Below, in pieces: positions 1-6,773 of a DNA stretch of 37,974 bases. Below the pieces are notes generated by a model. That model was not told the DNA's origin, did no database searches, and saw only the letters and a list, made by a program, of their open reading frames with translations. Source of the DNA: an uncultured Erysipelotrichaceae bacterium. Its GTDB lineage: Bacteria; Bacillota_I; Bacilli_A; Erysipelotrichales; Erysipelotrichaceae. Every line of letters begins with the position of its first letter. Position 1 is the first letter of the stretch. Location of the stretch: NCBI GenBank assembly GCA_902795525.1, contig CADBLN010000184.1, positions 1 through 37,974 of the forward strand, read 5' to 3'. A program made the translations under genes and the position numbers.

Positions 1-81
1 ATAACCAGTAGCTGTCTTTTTCTTTTTTGCTTCTGGTAAGTCCTGGTCTATAACCCAGTCAATTGAGAAATTCTTTAGCAT
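1..81 (-). CDS. Truncated unknown protein, N-terminal 27 residues only
   Basis: A reading frame starts at ATG 81-79 and runs off the left edge after 27 codons. A good ribosome binding site (AAGGAGG) lies nine bases before it, which decides the start. The visible residues (MLKNFSIDWVIDQDLPEAKK and then a Lys-rich stretch) match no family I recognise. A minus-strand promoter at 261-289 and a leader of about 170 nt with possible hairpins precede it. The function cannot be judged from 27 residues. Confidence 0.6.
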   Translation of the reverse strand, partial: MLKNFSIDWVIDQDLPEAKKKKTATGY

Positions 82-254
82 CTAACCTTCCCTCCTTTCC
101 TTTCTCTTATATCATATTTTTGATAACAAATTTTGATACAAAAAAAGAAAGGGGTATCCTGCATGCCCTTACAACTAGCAATGCAAGGACACGTGACCTC
201 TCTCTCTTTCGTGTGTCGCTAAGGCAACACAATATCAAATATGATATTTAATTC
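82..254 (-). promoter_or_regulatory. Long 5' leader of the truncated gene, possibly attenuated
   Basis: Read on the minus strand from a start near 254, the leader can form a hairpin with arms ATATCA/TGATAT, a second with arms GTGTTGC/GCGACAC, and then a short AAGGG/CCCTT stem (166-170 with 150-154 region) followed by CTTTCTTTTTTT. The last resembles a weak intrinsic terminator placed before the ribosome binding site. A 29-codon frame (164-75) starts inside this stem and stops seven bases into the main gene, but its ribosome site is too close to be convincing. Confidence 0.4.
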
Positions 255-260
255 GCTTTC

Positions 261-289
261 ATTATAGAATAAAAAATAATCTAATTCAA
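261..289 (-). promoter_or_regulatory. Promoter for the truncated leftward gene
   Basis: On the minus strand, -35 TTGAAT (289-284), a 17-base spacer and a perfect -10 TATAAT (266-261). Confidence 0.7.
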
Positions 290-393
290 TGGAATTAACC
301 TTTTTTTTGCGTTGGGCCAAAAATAACAGCCAATGTTATCACTACAATTAACAACAACGTATATGGATTTTTTAGAAACTGCGTGCGGGAAAC

Positions 394-422
394 CCCAAGT
401 GCTTCAGCCTTGGGTAGTTCAC
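394..422 (+). other. Hairpin resembling an IS200/IS605 terminal or omega-RNA 3' end (remnant?)
   Basis: CCCAAG (394-399) pairs with CTTGGG (409-414), the loop holds GC-TTCA-GC, and TAGTTCAC follows. From memory, a hairpin followed by TAGTTCAC is typical of the right end of IS605/IS1341 elements next to tnpB. No tnpB lies nearby, so this would be a stripped remnant. The rest of 290-490 shows no gene or other structure I can support. Confidence 0.3.
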
Positions 423-495
423 TCTTGACTAACTATACTATTTTATTTTCTTTTCTGCGTCAAGCAATAATACTTCTCCACGTCTTCCATGCCAC

Positions 496-522
496 AAAAA
501 AAGAGCAACCTTTAGTGGTTAC
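496..522 (-). terminator. Intrinsic terminator after the 550-729 gene
   Basis: Minus-strand stem GTAACC (522-517)/GGTTGC (510-505) with a six-base loop, followed by a run of seven Ts. Confidence 0.75.
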
Positions 523-549
523 CCTTCCCTTTTCAGACTCTTGTACTTT

Positions 550-729
550 TTAATTTTCGTGAATTATGTGAGTAATTAACAGTGCTACAACAAAGGATAT
601 TATACTTTTAATTGTCGCCTCAGTTAAATCGCCTCTGATTAAATCATTAAATGCAGAAATTGTGAAAAATCCACCGAAAACCGCTAATAACAATGCGTAC
701 ATTTGTCTTTTCAAAAGCCTGTTTGTCAT
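550..729 (-). CDS. Small membrane protein with two transmembrane helices (59 aa)
   Basis: A 59-residue protein with two hydrophobic segments (about residues 11-27 and 42-56) separated by a short polar loop (NDLIRGDLTEA). The start at ATG 729 is chosen because GGAGGTG lies five bases upstream; a longer frame from a GTG at 744 would start inside that ribosome site. It sits 24 bp after the nuclease gene 754-1323 and just before a terminator, so it is the last gene of that operon. I know no family for it. A two-helix size fits a small membrane accessory or holin-like protein, but nothing shows this. Confidence 0.7.
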   Translation of the reverse strand: MTNRLLKRQMYALLLAVFGGFFTISAFNDLIRGDLTEATIKSIISFVVALLITHIIHEN

Positions 730-753
730 AATAACACCTCCCACAAAGACTTT

Positions 754-1323
754 TTATAGACTTTGTTCATAACGGTCCAGGAACTCTAAACATTCATCCA
801 ATGTAAACATTTCTATATCTCTTGAAGAGTAGTTCATCTGCTTTGGCAAATGAATTAAATGATTTATCATATTAGAATTATAGTTATCTCGACCATACAA
901 ACATAAAGCATAAAGTGACAACTGCCATTTAAGCTTTAAAAGCTGGTGTTCATCAACTGTTGCGTATGTTTTGATGTCGCCGATAGTTCCATCCTCATAC
1001 ACAAGGTCAATAGTTCCTGCCAACCTTTGTTCAAACATAACAATTTTTTCGCTAACTACAACCTTCGGTAATTTCTTTTCAACTCTTTTGTAAGCCATAA
1101 GAGAAGCCTTTTCTAAATTGTTTCTTGGAGAAACAATATCCTCTTTATGATATTTCTCAATTAGTTTGTGGATGTTAGTGCCATATTCTGCTTTAGCAGC
1201 CAGGATACTTGCTGGAACATCATCATAACCAGAACCAATATTAGCTGAAATTACCTGCGTCACTGAAGGAATAATGATACCGTAATCATTCAGATATAAA
1301 TGCTTGCTCTCTATGAATTCCAT
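754..1323 (-). CDS. PD-(D/E)XK nuclease of the RecB/Cas4 type
   Basis: A 189-residue protein with the ordered motifs of the RecB/AddB/Cas4 nuclease group: GTNIH (residues 49-52, the His motif), AGTID (D106), DIKT (D116, K118) and QLSLY (Q134, Y138). This is the full metal-dependent active site, so activity on DNA ends or single strands is expected. The four-Cys iron-sulphur cluster of Cas4 is absent. Its start overlaps the end of the small membrane gene 1311-1460 by 13 bp, and another small membrane gene follows. Plausible roles are plasmid recombination, entry processing or defence; the sequence does not decide. The family call is firm, the role is not. Confidence 0.75.
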   Translation of the reverse strand: MEFIESKHLYLNDYGIIIPSVTQVISANIGSGYDDVPASILAAKAEYGTNIHKLIEKYHKEDIVSPRNNLEKASLMAYKRVEKKLPKVVVSEKIVMFEQRLAGTIDLVYEDGTIGDIKTYATVDEHQLLKLKWQLSLYALCLYGRDNYNSNMINHLIHLPKQMNYSSRDIEMFTLDECLEFLDRYEQSL

Positions 1324-1460
1324 TCTTCATCACCCTCGCCCTCTTCTTCAACGTATTCCCACAGTAAATGTGGTGCAAGGTTGATTAAGATTTTGATTGT
1401 TGCAGTTAAGTAAAAAAGTGTTGCCACCAAAATAAAAAGATGTAGTAAGTAATACAACAT
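1311..1460 (-). CDS. Small membrane protein with acidic tail (49 aa)
   Basis: ATG at 1460 with AAAGGAG nine bases upstream opens a 49-residue frame that ends at TAG 1311-1313, inside the start of the nuclease gene. One long hydrophobic stretch (residues 2-32, LYYLLHLFILVATLF onward) is followed by a strongly acidic tail (EYVEEEGEGDEEW). It resembles a single-span anchor. The overlap with 754-1323 implies coupled translation and perhaps joint function. A promoter at 1565-1594 and a terminator at 1488-1512 stand upstream, so expression probably requires reading through that terminator. No family recognised. Confidence 0.7.
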   Translation of the reverse strand: MLYYLLHLFILVATLFYLTATIKILINLAPHLLWEYVEEEGEGDEEWNS

Positions 1461-1487
1461 AACAATCAACTCCTTTCCCAGAAACGT

Positions 1488-1512
1488 AAAAAAAGCAACC
1501 CAAAAAGGCTGC
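1488..1512 (-). terminator. Leader terminator upstream of 1311-1460
   Basis: Minus-strand stem GCAGCC (1512-1507)/GGTTGC (1500-1495), one G-T pair, then seven Ts. It lies downstream of the promoter at 1565-1594 and upstream of the ribosome site at about 1473, so it works as a possible attenuator as well as ending the 1602-3553 operon. On the minus strand an AAGGA followed by ATG-TAA (a start-stop pair) lies about 13 bases before the hairpin. Confidence 0.7.
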
Positions 1513-1564
1513 TTATCAATTACATTGTTTCCTTATTTACAAATTTTTTATTTTTTACGCACTT

Positions 1565-1594
1565 ATTATAACAAATCTTCCATTTATCTTGCAA
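1565..1594 (-). promoter_or_regulatory. Promoter for the 1460-550 operon
   Basis: Minus strand: TTGCAA (1594-1589), 18-base spacer, TATAAT (1570-1565) with an extended TGT just before it. It begins immediately after the stop codon of 1602-2885. Confidence 0.65.
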
Positions 1595-1601
1595 GTTTTC
1601 C

Positions 1602-2885
1602 TCAACTATGGAAGTTTGCTATCCAAATTTTTTCCAAAGCGTCTTCAATGACACAACTTTTCTTATCTTTTGTCTTCAAAGGATAGCCATAAATGCGTTT
1701 ATATTTCTGTAATTGAGCTACAGGATCTGATGTAATCTTGAAAATGCGTCCATCTTTGCTTTTTACAGTCAAAAATTCATTGGGATTGTAATAATTCCAC
1801 AGGTCAACAATGGTATGAACCGCATCTTTTAATCTTTCCATTTCAGCCAATTGATACGAAGAGGCCGTTTCAGGCATTTCTAAGACATTTTTGTTATTGT
1901 TTGAAGACTTTATCACATCTTTACTAAAATAAGCTGTATCGTCCTCCAAATCACCCTCACGCTCATATTCACCAGCATAACCATAACCTTTGCGTTTTGC
2001 TTCAATTCTATTATTAGTGTCGCCCTGAAGTCTTTGAAGGCTTTCTAGTCTTTCTTTTTCTCTTCGTTGTTCTTCAAGTTTTCTTTGTTTCTCTGCTTCT
2101 TCTTCCTGTTGTCTTCTTCTTTCAGCTTCAGCTTTTATTCTTTCTTGCTGTGTTTTGAGTTCGGCTTCCCTTTTTGCTCTCTCTTGTTCTTCGATTATTC
2201 TATATCGTTCTTCTGGATCTTTACCGTCAGCAATATCGTTGAAATAATCAATCAATTGCATCCTGGTCAACCATCTCTTAACGTAAATTGCACCATTTGT
2301 GTAAGTTTCCTTGACATTGTGAAGGACCACAAAACATGATGAATCTTTATCATAACTATCATCATGCAGCTCCAACACTAGCCACATCTTATTGTTATCA
2401 GTGTAATCTTCAAACATCTTAGCTGGGCGTTTGTAGAACAACACATTCTTATTGTAAGATTGCTTAATTCTCCCCTTCCCCATAAGTTCAATGAAGTTCA
2501 GAACCCACATCACTTTTAAGCCATTGGATAAGATAAAGTAATTCTTATCCCAAAAATCACCTGCAGATACTGGCCCTGTATTGAACATCATTGCCAACTT
2601 CCCTTTCACAAGTGTATCGACTCTGTGTGTTTCGTTATTATGAGTTATAGGCTTTTCGATATCTGCCACATCAAACATTTTCTTCATTGAATTAGCCCAT
2701 AAGCTTTCATCATATTTCCAGTAATCAATGCAAGTTTCCTTTGGATAATGAGAAAAGTGCGGTAGTTTCTTTTCACCATGCTTAACAAAAAGTCTTTTGC
2801 CACAAGTAGGACAAAAGTATTCCATACCATCAATGTAATGGTCTATATCAACCTTAATCTTATCTTTTGTATAAGCGGCCCTCAT
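1602..2885 (-). CDS. CoiA-like protein with zinc finger and coiled coil
   Basis: A 427-residue protein. The N-terminus carries FCPTCG (C25, C28) and KLPHFSH (H43, H46), the zinc motif of the CoiA/competence-protein family, whose members carry a nuclease-like domain. The following HRVDTLV and AMMFNTGPVS align in my reading with the CoiA pattern 'R-x-D-V ... A-x-E-F-Q-x-S-x-I-S', but the acidic residue is Met and the Gln is Asn, so catalysis may be lost. Residues about 230-290 form a charged coiled coil rich in Glu, Arg and Gln. The C-terminus (from about 360) is unassigned. Its start overlaps the stop of 2882-3553 by four bases (ATGA), so the two are translated together. Confidence 0.6.
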   Translation of the reverse strand: MRAAYTKDKIKVDIDHYIDGMEYFCPTCGKRLFVKHGEKKLPHFSHYPKETCIDYWKYDESLWANSMKKMFDVADIEKPITHNNETHRVDTLVKGKLAMMFNTGPVSAGDFWDKNYFILSNGLKVMWVLNFIELMGKGRIKQSYNKNVLFYKRPAKMFEDYTDNNKMWLVLELHDDSYDKDSSCFVVLHNVKETYTNGAIYVKRWLTRMQLIDYFNDIADGKDPEERYRIIEEQERAKREAELKTQQERIKAEAERRRQQEEEAEKQRKLEEQRREKERLESLQRLQGDTNNRIEAKRKGYGYAGEYEREGDLEDDTAYFSKDVIKSSNNNKNVLEMPETASSYQLAEMERLKDAVHTIVDLWNYYNPNEFLTVKSKDGRIFKITSDPVAQLQKYKRIYGYPLKTKDKKSCVIEDALEKIWIANFHS

Positions 2886-3553
2886 AACGAAACCTTCTCT
2901 AAACTTATACCTTTCTTGTCCAACGCTCTGGTTGCTTCACAAGTCACAATGTCCGTGTAAGATACTCCTGCATCCTGTGCTCCATGACATTCTTTGTAAC
3001 TTGCAATTATTTCACCACATTTATCATTAGGAACCACATCTTCTACCTTAAACATTCTAGTTGCTGTCTGAGTAGAACAGTGTAGCACATATCCATAATC
3101 CGAATCGATGCCCAACAAGTAGTATTCTAGTCCCAACTTTAATCTGAAATAATCAAACATTGCATCAGTGTCACTGCACTTTTTTTCAGTGATGATGACA
3201 TCGATCAGTTCCCCTTTATCATTCAGAAGATTGATGAACGCACCTACACCGTATCTTTCAACAGGAATGTAAGATACTACATAGCTGCGTGGTAGATCAG
3301 GATGATGCAGTCTTCTGTTATATGCACGAAGCAGAATATTACATACTCCATCTTTTGTTTTAAGTTCCCCTTCTCCTAGTTCTAAACTTCTTATGAGTTT
3401 ATAGAGATGCTTTGCTTTTGGGTTTTTGGAGAAATCAAAACTCTGGTATTTAGTATTATCGTTAAGATACCAGCTTGCTATGGCCCTGACATCAGGCAGT
3501 TGTTCATTTAATTCGTTGAAGAATATATCTCTAATTTTGTGATAATAGTTCAT
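2882..3553 (-). CDS. Unknown protein coupled to the CoiA-like gene
   Basis: A 223-residue soluble protein that I do not recognise. Around residues 110-155 it reads ELIDVIITEKKC and then FRLKLGLEYYLLG; a D...E-x-K pair followed by an amphipathic Tyr-rich helix is reminiscent of PD-(D/E)XK folds, but no other motif supports this. The ATG at 3553 has no ribosome site and lies only eight bases from a TATAAT box, which suggests a leaderless transcript. It is the first gene of the two-gene operon 3553-1602. A link to DNA processing comes only from its CoiA-like partner. Confidence 0.55.
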   Translation of the reverse strand: MNYYHKIRDIFFNELNEQLPDVRAIASWYLNDNTKYQSFDFSKNPKAKHLYKLIRSLELGEGELKTKDGVCNILLRAYNRRLHHPDLPRSYVVSYIPVERYGVGAFINLLNDKGELIDVIITEKKCSDTDAMFDYFRLKLGLEYYLLGIDSDYGYVLHCSTQTATRMFKVEDVVPNDKCGEIIASYKECHGAQDAGVSYTDIVTCEATRALDKKGISLEKVSL

Positions 3554-3561
3554 CTACAGAA

Positions 3562-3570
3562 ATTATAGCA
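3562..3570 (-). promoter_or_regulatory. Extended -10 promoter giving a near-leaderless mRNA
   Basis: Minus strand TGCTATAAT (TGnTATAAT). The ATG of 2882-3553 follows eight bases later, so the transcript would begin at or next to the start codon. No good -35 is visible. Confidence 0.5.
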
Positions 3571-3659
3571 CAATAGCAATATTCACTATCGTGCGTAACA
3601 AAACAAACAAACAATGGTGAATTGTTGGTGCTGTTAAGGAAAGGCAGAGAGATATTAAT

Positions 3660-3685
3660 TTTGAGGTGCAGAATTGCACTTCAAA
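3660..3685. repeat. Inverted repeat with 11-bp arms
   Basis: TTTGAGGTGCA (3660-3670) pairs with TGCACTTCAAA (3675-3685), ten Watson-Crick pairs and one G-T pair, loop GAAT. It has no T run of a terminator and lies about 90 bp upstream of the minus-strand promoter, so an operator is possible. The stretch 3690-3790 beside it is extremely AT-rich (poly-A/T and TATATA runs) and contains no gene. Confidence 0.5.
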
Positions 3686-3795
3686 GAGGCAAAAAAATTT
3701 CAAAAATTTTTCATTTTTTTAGCTTCCTAAAAAACGTCATTTCTATATTATATATATTATATAATATTAAATTATAAGAACTAGGCATAAAAAAA

Positions 3796-3823
3796 CAAGG
3801 TGTTTATCGCGATAAACACCTTG
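3796..3823 (-). terminator. Perfect 28-bp palindrome: terminator of the par operon, possible centromere site
   Basis: Arm CAAGGTGTTTATCG (3796-3809) is exactly mirrored by 3810-3823, and on the minus strand seven Ts follow, which makes a strong intrinsic terminator five bases after parB. The core TGTTT-ATCGCGAT-AAACA shares its half sites with the chromosomal parS consensus (TGTTT...AAACA) but with eight rather than six bases between them, so a ParB-binding role is speculation. Confidence 0.75.
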
Positions 3824-3828
3824 CAAAA

Positions 3829-4869
3829 TCAACCGTTTTTCTTGACTAACTCAATGGCCTGTGACATTGTAATTTCTTTGTTTTTAACCTTTAATAACAA
3901 ACTGAGAACTTCCTCGTTTTTCCAAAACTTTCCCTTTTTCTTGATGCCTACATTTGCTTTCTCTTTATTCTTTTCTAAGTATTTTTCAACCGAGAATCTC
4001 TTTTGTTTAATCTCTTTTCTAATTTGTTCCTTATTGTCATCTTTTTGATACTTCGCAAAAATGTTTCTGGCATCTCTTTGGGATAGGCACCCTTCAAGAA
4101 TTAAGTTAATAAATTCAGCATCAGCGTTTTTGAGAATTGTCATTATTGACTTTATAGTCATCAAATCAACATCAATCCCTTTGTTTTCCAGGATGTATTT
4201 TTGAATATCGGAATTGTATTCAATATCAATCCCTTTTTCTTTCATTTCATCATAGCTGTTGGCTATGATTTCAAATTTTGTGATGGCTCTTGCTGTGAGG
4301 TTAGTGTCATTATAAACTTGCTTTTCTTTATCATCTCCATAAGTATCATAGACAATGCAATTGATATACCATTTCCACTTATCCTTCAAAACATCTTTGT
4401 CATTGTTTAGAATGGTGTGTTCACTGTAAGGATTCTTTCTCTTGCAATAATCATAGAAGGACAATATATCTTCCCTATCCACGATGTCTTTGTTCATGGC
4501 CAAGCCGACCATAGCTCTAAAACGTCTTTCCCCTGAAGAAATAAAGTATTTACATCCATATTCTTCTTGCATCTTTTTCAAATACTCACGTTCATCATCA
4601 TCCGAAGCTTCATAACCATCAATCTTAACCACAACTATTGGTTGTTGCTGTCTGATGTTTAACAAAGATTTCTTCATTTCACGGTGAGACTCTAATGTGT
4701 TGATATACTTATTAACATTTCTTGGACATATATCAACTAATGGAATAACGTGAATGTCTTTCAGCTCGTAAGGGATTTGAGTGTTTTGGATATACTCACC
4801 AATCTGTTTCAAATAACCTTTATCGGTTGGTGGTGCTTCATTAAATAATTCATCTATAAGTTTCTTCAT
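3829..4869 (-). CDS. parB: ParB-like partition protein
   Basis: A 346-residue member of the ParB/Srx superfamily. An N-terminal segment (DIHVIPLVDICPR, residues 39-51) matches the region that opens the ParB N-terminal domain. FISSGERRFRAMVG (about 108-121) holds the GERRxRA box that binds CTP in ParB clamps. The segment NDTNLTARAITKFEII corresponds to the helix that precedes the HTH, followed by a helical DNA-binding region and a Lys-rich C-terminus. It lies two bases after parA and ends at a palindromic terminator. It should bind a centromere-like site and cooperate with ParA to segregate plasmid copies. Confidence 0.8.
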   Translation of the reverse strand: MKKLIDELFNEAPPTDKGYLKQIGEYIQNTQIPYELKDIHVIPLVDICPRNVNKYINTLESHREMKKSLLNIRQQQPIVVVKIDGYEASDDDEREYLKKMQEEYGCKYFISSGERRFRAMVGLAMNKDIVDREDILSFYDYCKRKNPYSEHTILNNDKDVLKDKWKWYINCIVYDTYGDDKEKQVYNDTNLTARAITKFEIIANSYDEMKEKGIDIEYNSDIQKYILENKGIDVDLMTIKSIMTILKNADAEFINLILEGCLSQRDARNIFAKYQKDDNKEQIRKEIKQKRFSVEKYLEKNKEKANVGIKKKGKFWKNEEVLSLLLKVKNKEITMSQAIELVKKNG

Positions 4870-4871
4870 AA

Positions 4872-6071
4872 CTATCTACCATCCCATTTCACTTTATCTA
4901 TAATTTTTGGCTCTAAGTCTCTGTTTCTAATGTCCTCATCAACGATTTCTTGAGCTAATCTTTGCCAAAAGCCTTCTCTGATAATGCTCTTATCTTGAGC
5001 AAACAACATCCTGGAATACTCCATTTGAGCACAAGCCGCTCTTACTGGAATTGCTGTGTCAAAACAAGGTATCGGAAACAGCTCATCAACAATTTGATTT
5101 AAGGAAATATTGATTCTTCTATTTTTAGTATATTCATTTTTAACCATTCCAAGTATTCCTTTATGCTTTATGTTTCTTTGCTTCATTGCTAGTGCTTGAA
5201 TATCTGAAACAGTTTTAATTAAGTTTCTTGTTGATCTTAGAACCATAACAGACAAACTAATTGGCACTATAACAGATTCTGCTGCCATTAATGAATTTAA
5301 GCTTAATGTCCCTAAACTTGGTGGACAGTCAATAAGAATAAAATCATAATCCCTGTTCTTCTTTATCAATTCAATCAACGTATGCAAATAATAGATTCCG
5401 TCATTATGACGAGACAGTCTAACTTCATTTATTAGCATACTGATTCCAGCGGGAATTAAATCAAAATTGAGATAACGCTTTTCCCTAGCATAATCATAAT
5501 ATCTTGGCTTATTGTTTGGATCATCAATGACATTTTTTATATCTTCCCAATCAAAGTTGCCAATGTCATTCAACATTTTTTCATATAAATCATCCAGGGT
5601 GTTCAAATTATTTCCCTCAGAGTCCTCATCAAAGATGTTTAATAACTGCGTAGCACTTGCCTGGCTGTCAGTATCTATTAGCAATACTTTATAACCATTC
5701 TCTGACAAAGTATAAGCTAGTGATGTCGTGATGGTTGATTTGCCTGTTCCACCTTTATTGTTCATGATTGCATGTACTCTGCATCCACCTAGTTTAGCTC
5801 TGTTTTCCGTGACTGGTTCTATTACGCTTTTATTAAGTTCGTTTATTTTTTCATAAATCTCAGTTAGTTTTTCTTGCTCTTTATATATTGTTTTTTCAAC
5901 TAGAGTTTTCATCCCCTTCGGTCCAACACGGTTTGTTCCTGCAATATTAGGAATATAACTGTTATCGTCTTTGTATCTCATGCACTCCGCAATTTTATTT
6001 GCGTGCTTGCTCGCTTTTTCATTAAGTCCTTGTATTTGCTTCAATGTTTCATAATAGTTGTTCTGCATCAT
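4872..6071 (-). CDS. parA: ParA-family partition ATPase (type Ia-like)
   Basis: A 399-residue P-loop ATPase. The deviant Walker A KGGTGKS lies near residue 106, followed by LLIDTDSQ, the switch region DFILIDCPP, and VIVPISL. The roughly 95-residue N-terminal extension, rich in helices, is typical of type Ia ParA proteins, which also bind operator DNA and autoregulate. The start codon overlaps the stop of the HTH gene (TAATG) and parB follows after two bases, so the three form one operon. ATP-driven gradients over the nucleoid with ParB would position plasmid copies. Confidence 0.9.
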   Translation of the reverse strand: MMQNNYYETLKQIQGLNEKASKHANKIAECMRYKDDNSYIPNIAGTNRVGPKGMKTLVEKTIYKEQEKLTEIYEKINELNKSVIEPVTENRAKLGGCRVHAIMNNKGGTGKSTITTSLAYTLSENGYKVLLIDTDSQASATQLLNIFDEDSEGNNLNTLDDLYEKMLNDIGNFDWEDIKNVIDDPNNKPRYYDYAREKRYLNFDLIPAGISMLINEVRLSRHNDGIYYLHTLIELIKKNRDYDFILIDCPPSLGTLSLNSLMAAESVIVPISLSVMVLRSTRNLIKTVSDIQALAMKQRNIKHKGILGMVKNEYTKNRRINISLNQIVDELFPIPCFDTAIPVRAACAQMEYSRMLFAQDKSIIREGFWQRLAQEIVDEDIRNRDLEPKIIDKVKWDGR

Positions 6072-6490
6072 TATTTATAATTCCTTTCTACATCCTTTAT
6101 AATCAAACCTTTAATGTATTTTGTGTAATATCCTGGATCGCTACCGTATTTTTTGCGTGCAATTTCTTCACTGTGATAAAAGACGTTTTCTTCCTCTTCA
6201 TCAAATGAAATATTGATAGCTTTCTTTAGCTTGTTCACTGGATATGAAAAGTTGGTTTTTTGATATTGTTTATGCAATTCAAGCGACTCTTTAATATCAC
6301 TATCTGACATATCTACATTAACAGCCTTCAATAAAGCCTTTGCGTCTTTTAGGGAAGGGGTATATTCACCTCGCAAGATTCTACTTATTTTTCTTCTAGG
6401 TATTTCATCAACAATTTTTGCTAAGTAATAAGCTGCTCCTCGTTGTTTAGGAACGTTTTCCAAAATCAATTGAAAAAAAGGAAAAATCAA
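6071..6490 (-). CDS. Small HTH-like protein at the head of the par operon
   Basis: About 139 residues. The segment IPRRKISRILRGEYTPSLKD (roughly residues 32-55) followed by AKALLKAVNVD resembles the recognition part of an XRE-type helix-turn-helix. A start at TTG 6490 is preferred: GAGGTG lies six bases before it, while a GTG at 6499 is part of that ribosome site. The gene is transcribed away from repA, and an 11-bp-arm inverted repeat (6546-6571) sits between the two promoters, so it is a candidate repressor of the par operon and of repA. The regulatory role is inferred. Confidence 0.6.
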   Translation of the reverse strand: MIFPFFQLILENVPKQRGAAYYLAKIVDEIPRRKISRILRGEYTPSLKDAKALLKAVNVDMSDSDIKESLELHKQYQKTNFSYPVNKLKKAINISFDEEEENVFYHSEEIARKKYGSDPGYYTKYIKGLIIKDVERNYK

Positions 6491-6514
6491 ATTAATCACC
6501 TCAATTCTGGATTC

Positions 6515-6523
6515 ATTATAACA
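6515..6523 (-). promoter_or_regulatory. Extended -10 promoter of the par operon
   Basis: Minus strand TGTTATAAT (TGnTATAAT), 25 bases before the proposed TTG start. The -35 (around 6543-6538) is poor, as usual for extended -10 promoters. Confidence 0.55.
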
Positions 6524-6545
6524 TTCATTTAAAAATTTGTGTAGA

Positions 6546-6571
6546 TTTTTTAGGCATTTTTGCCTAAAAAA
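6546..6571. repeat. Perfect inverted repeat between divergent promoters (operator candidate)
   Basis: TTTTTTAGGCA (6546-6556) and TGCCTAAAAAA (6561-6571) are exact inverse copies around four Ts. The repeat ends seven bases before the -35 of the repA promoter and lies about 25 bp upstream of the -10 of the par operon. The position fits an operator acting on both; a bidirectional terminator is the alternative. Confidence 0.6.
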
Positions 6572-6577
6572 TAATTA

Positions 6578-6606
6578 TTGACTCTATAAATTATATTTCA
6601 TATAAT
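6578..6606 (+). promoter_or_regulatory. repA promoter
   Basis: TTGACT (6578-6583), exact 17-base spacer, TATAAT (6601-6606). Transcription should start near 6613, giving a 160-nt leader before the rep gene. Confidence 0.8.
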
Positions 6607-6614
6607 CAAGGTAC

Positions 6615-6680
6615 AAAAAAAGACTTGTTACCAGCAAGTCCTAAATTGTGAAACGAAATTCGTTTTCCTAAATATAACCT
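6615..6680 (-). ncRNA. Antisense (countertranscribed) RNA to the repA leader
   Basis: From its promoter (6687-6715) a transcript starting near 6680 would contain an AAACGAA/TTCGTTT hairpin and then the stem GACTTG (6640-6635 strand)/CAAGTC (6627-6622) followed by seven Ts, a complete intrinsic terminator. The roughly 65-nt RNA is complementary to the first half of the repA leader. This is the arrangement of RNAIII in the pIP501/pAMbeta1 group and of pT181 countertranscripts (established knowledge); the existence of this RNA is inferred from the signals. Confidence 0.65.
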
Positions 6681-6686
6681 AAAGAT

Positions 6687-6715
6687 ATAATAAAGGAAAA
6701 CGAGGCTTGTTTCAA
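6687..6715 (-). promoter_or_regulatory. Antisense RNA promoter
   Basis: Minus strand TTGAAA (6715-6710), 17-base spacer, TATTAT (6692-6687). It lies inside the repA leader and overlaps the attenuator hairpin. Confidence 0.7.
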
Positions 6716-6736
6716 GTCTTTTCTTATACTTTTTTA
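6703..6736 (+). terminator. Attenuator terminator in the repA leader
   Basis: AGGCTTG (6703-6709) pairs with CAAGTCT (6713-6719) around three Ts, followed by TTTTCTTATACTTTTTT. The downstream arm can instead pair with the start of the leader: AAAAGACTTG (6618-6627) is fully complementary to CAAGTCTTTT (6713-6722). The antisense RNA covers 6618-6627, so its binding would release the terminator. Confidence 0.65.
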
Positions 6737-6773
6737 GAAAAGATATAAAAAAACGAAGAAGGGAGCCTTGTTT

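Noticed and set aside
754..1323. Cas4 of a CRISPR system
   Set aside because: No Fe-S cluster Cys set, no cas1/cas2 and no CRISPR array in the window.
2067..2339. Plus-strand frame rich in Phe, Leu and Ser
   Set aside because: It is the reverse of the Glu/Arg/Lys coiled-coil codons of 1602-2885 and has no ribosome site.
3690..3790. AT-rich tract as the replication origin
   Set aside because: There are no iterons there and it lies 3 kb from rep; low-melting DNA beside a terminator is not enough. The in-gene repeats at 7094-7189 fit better.
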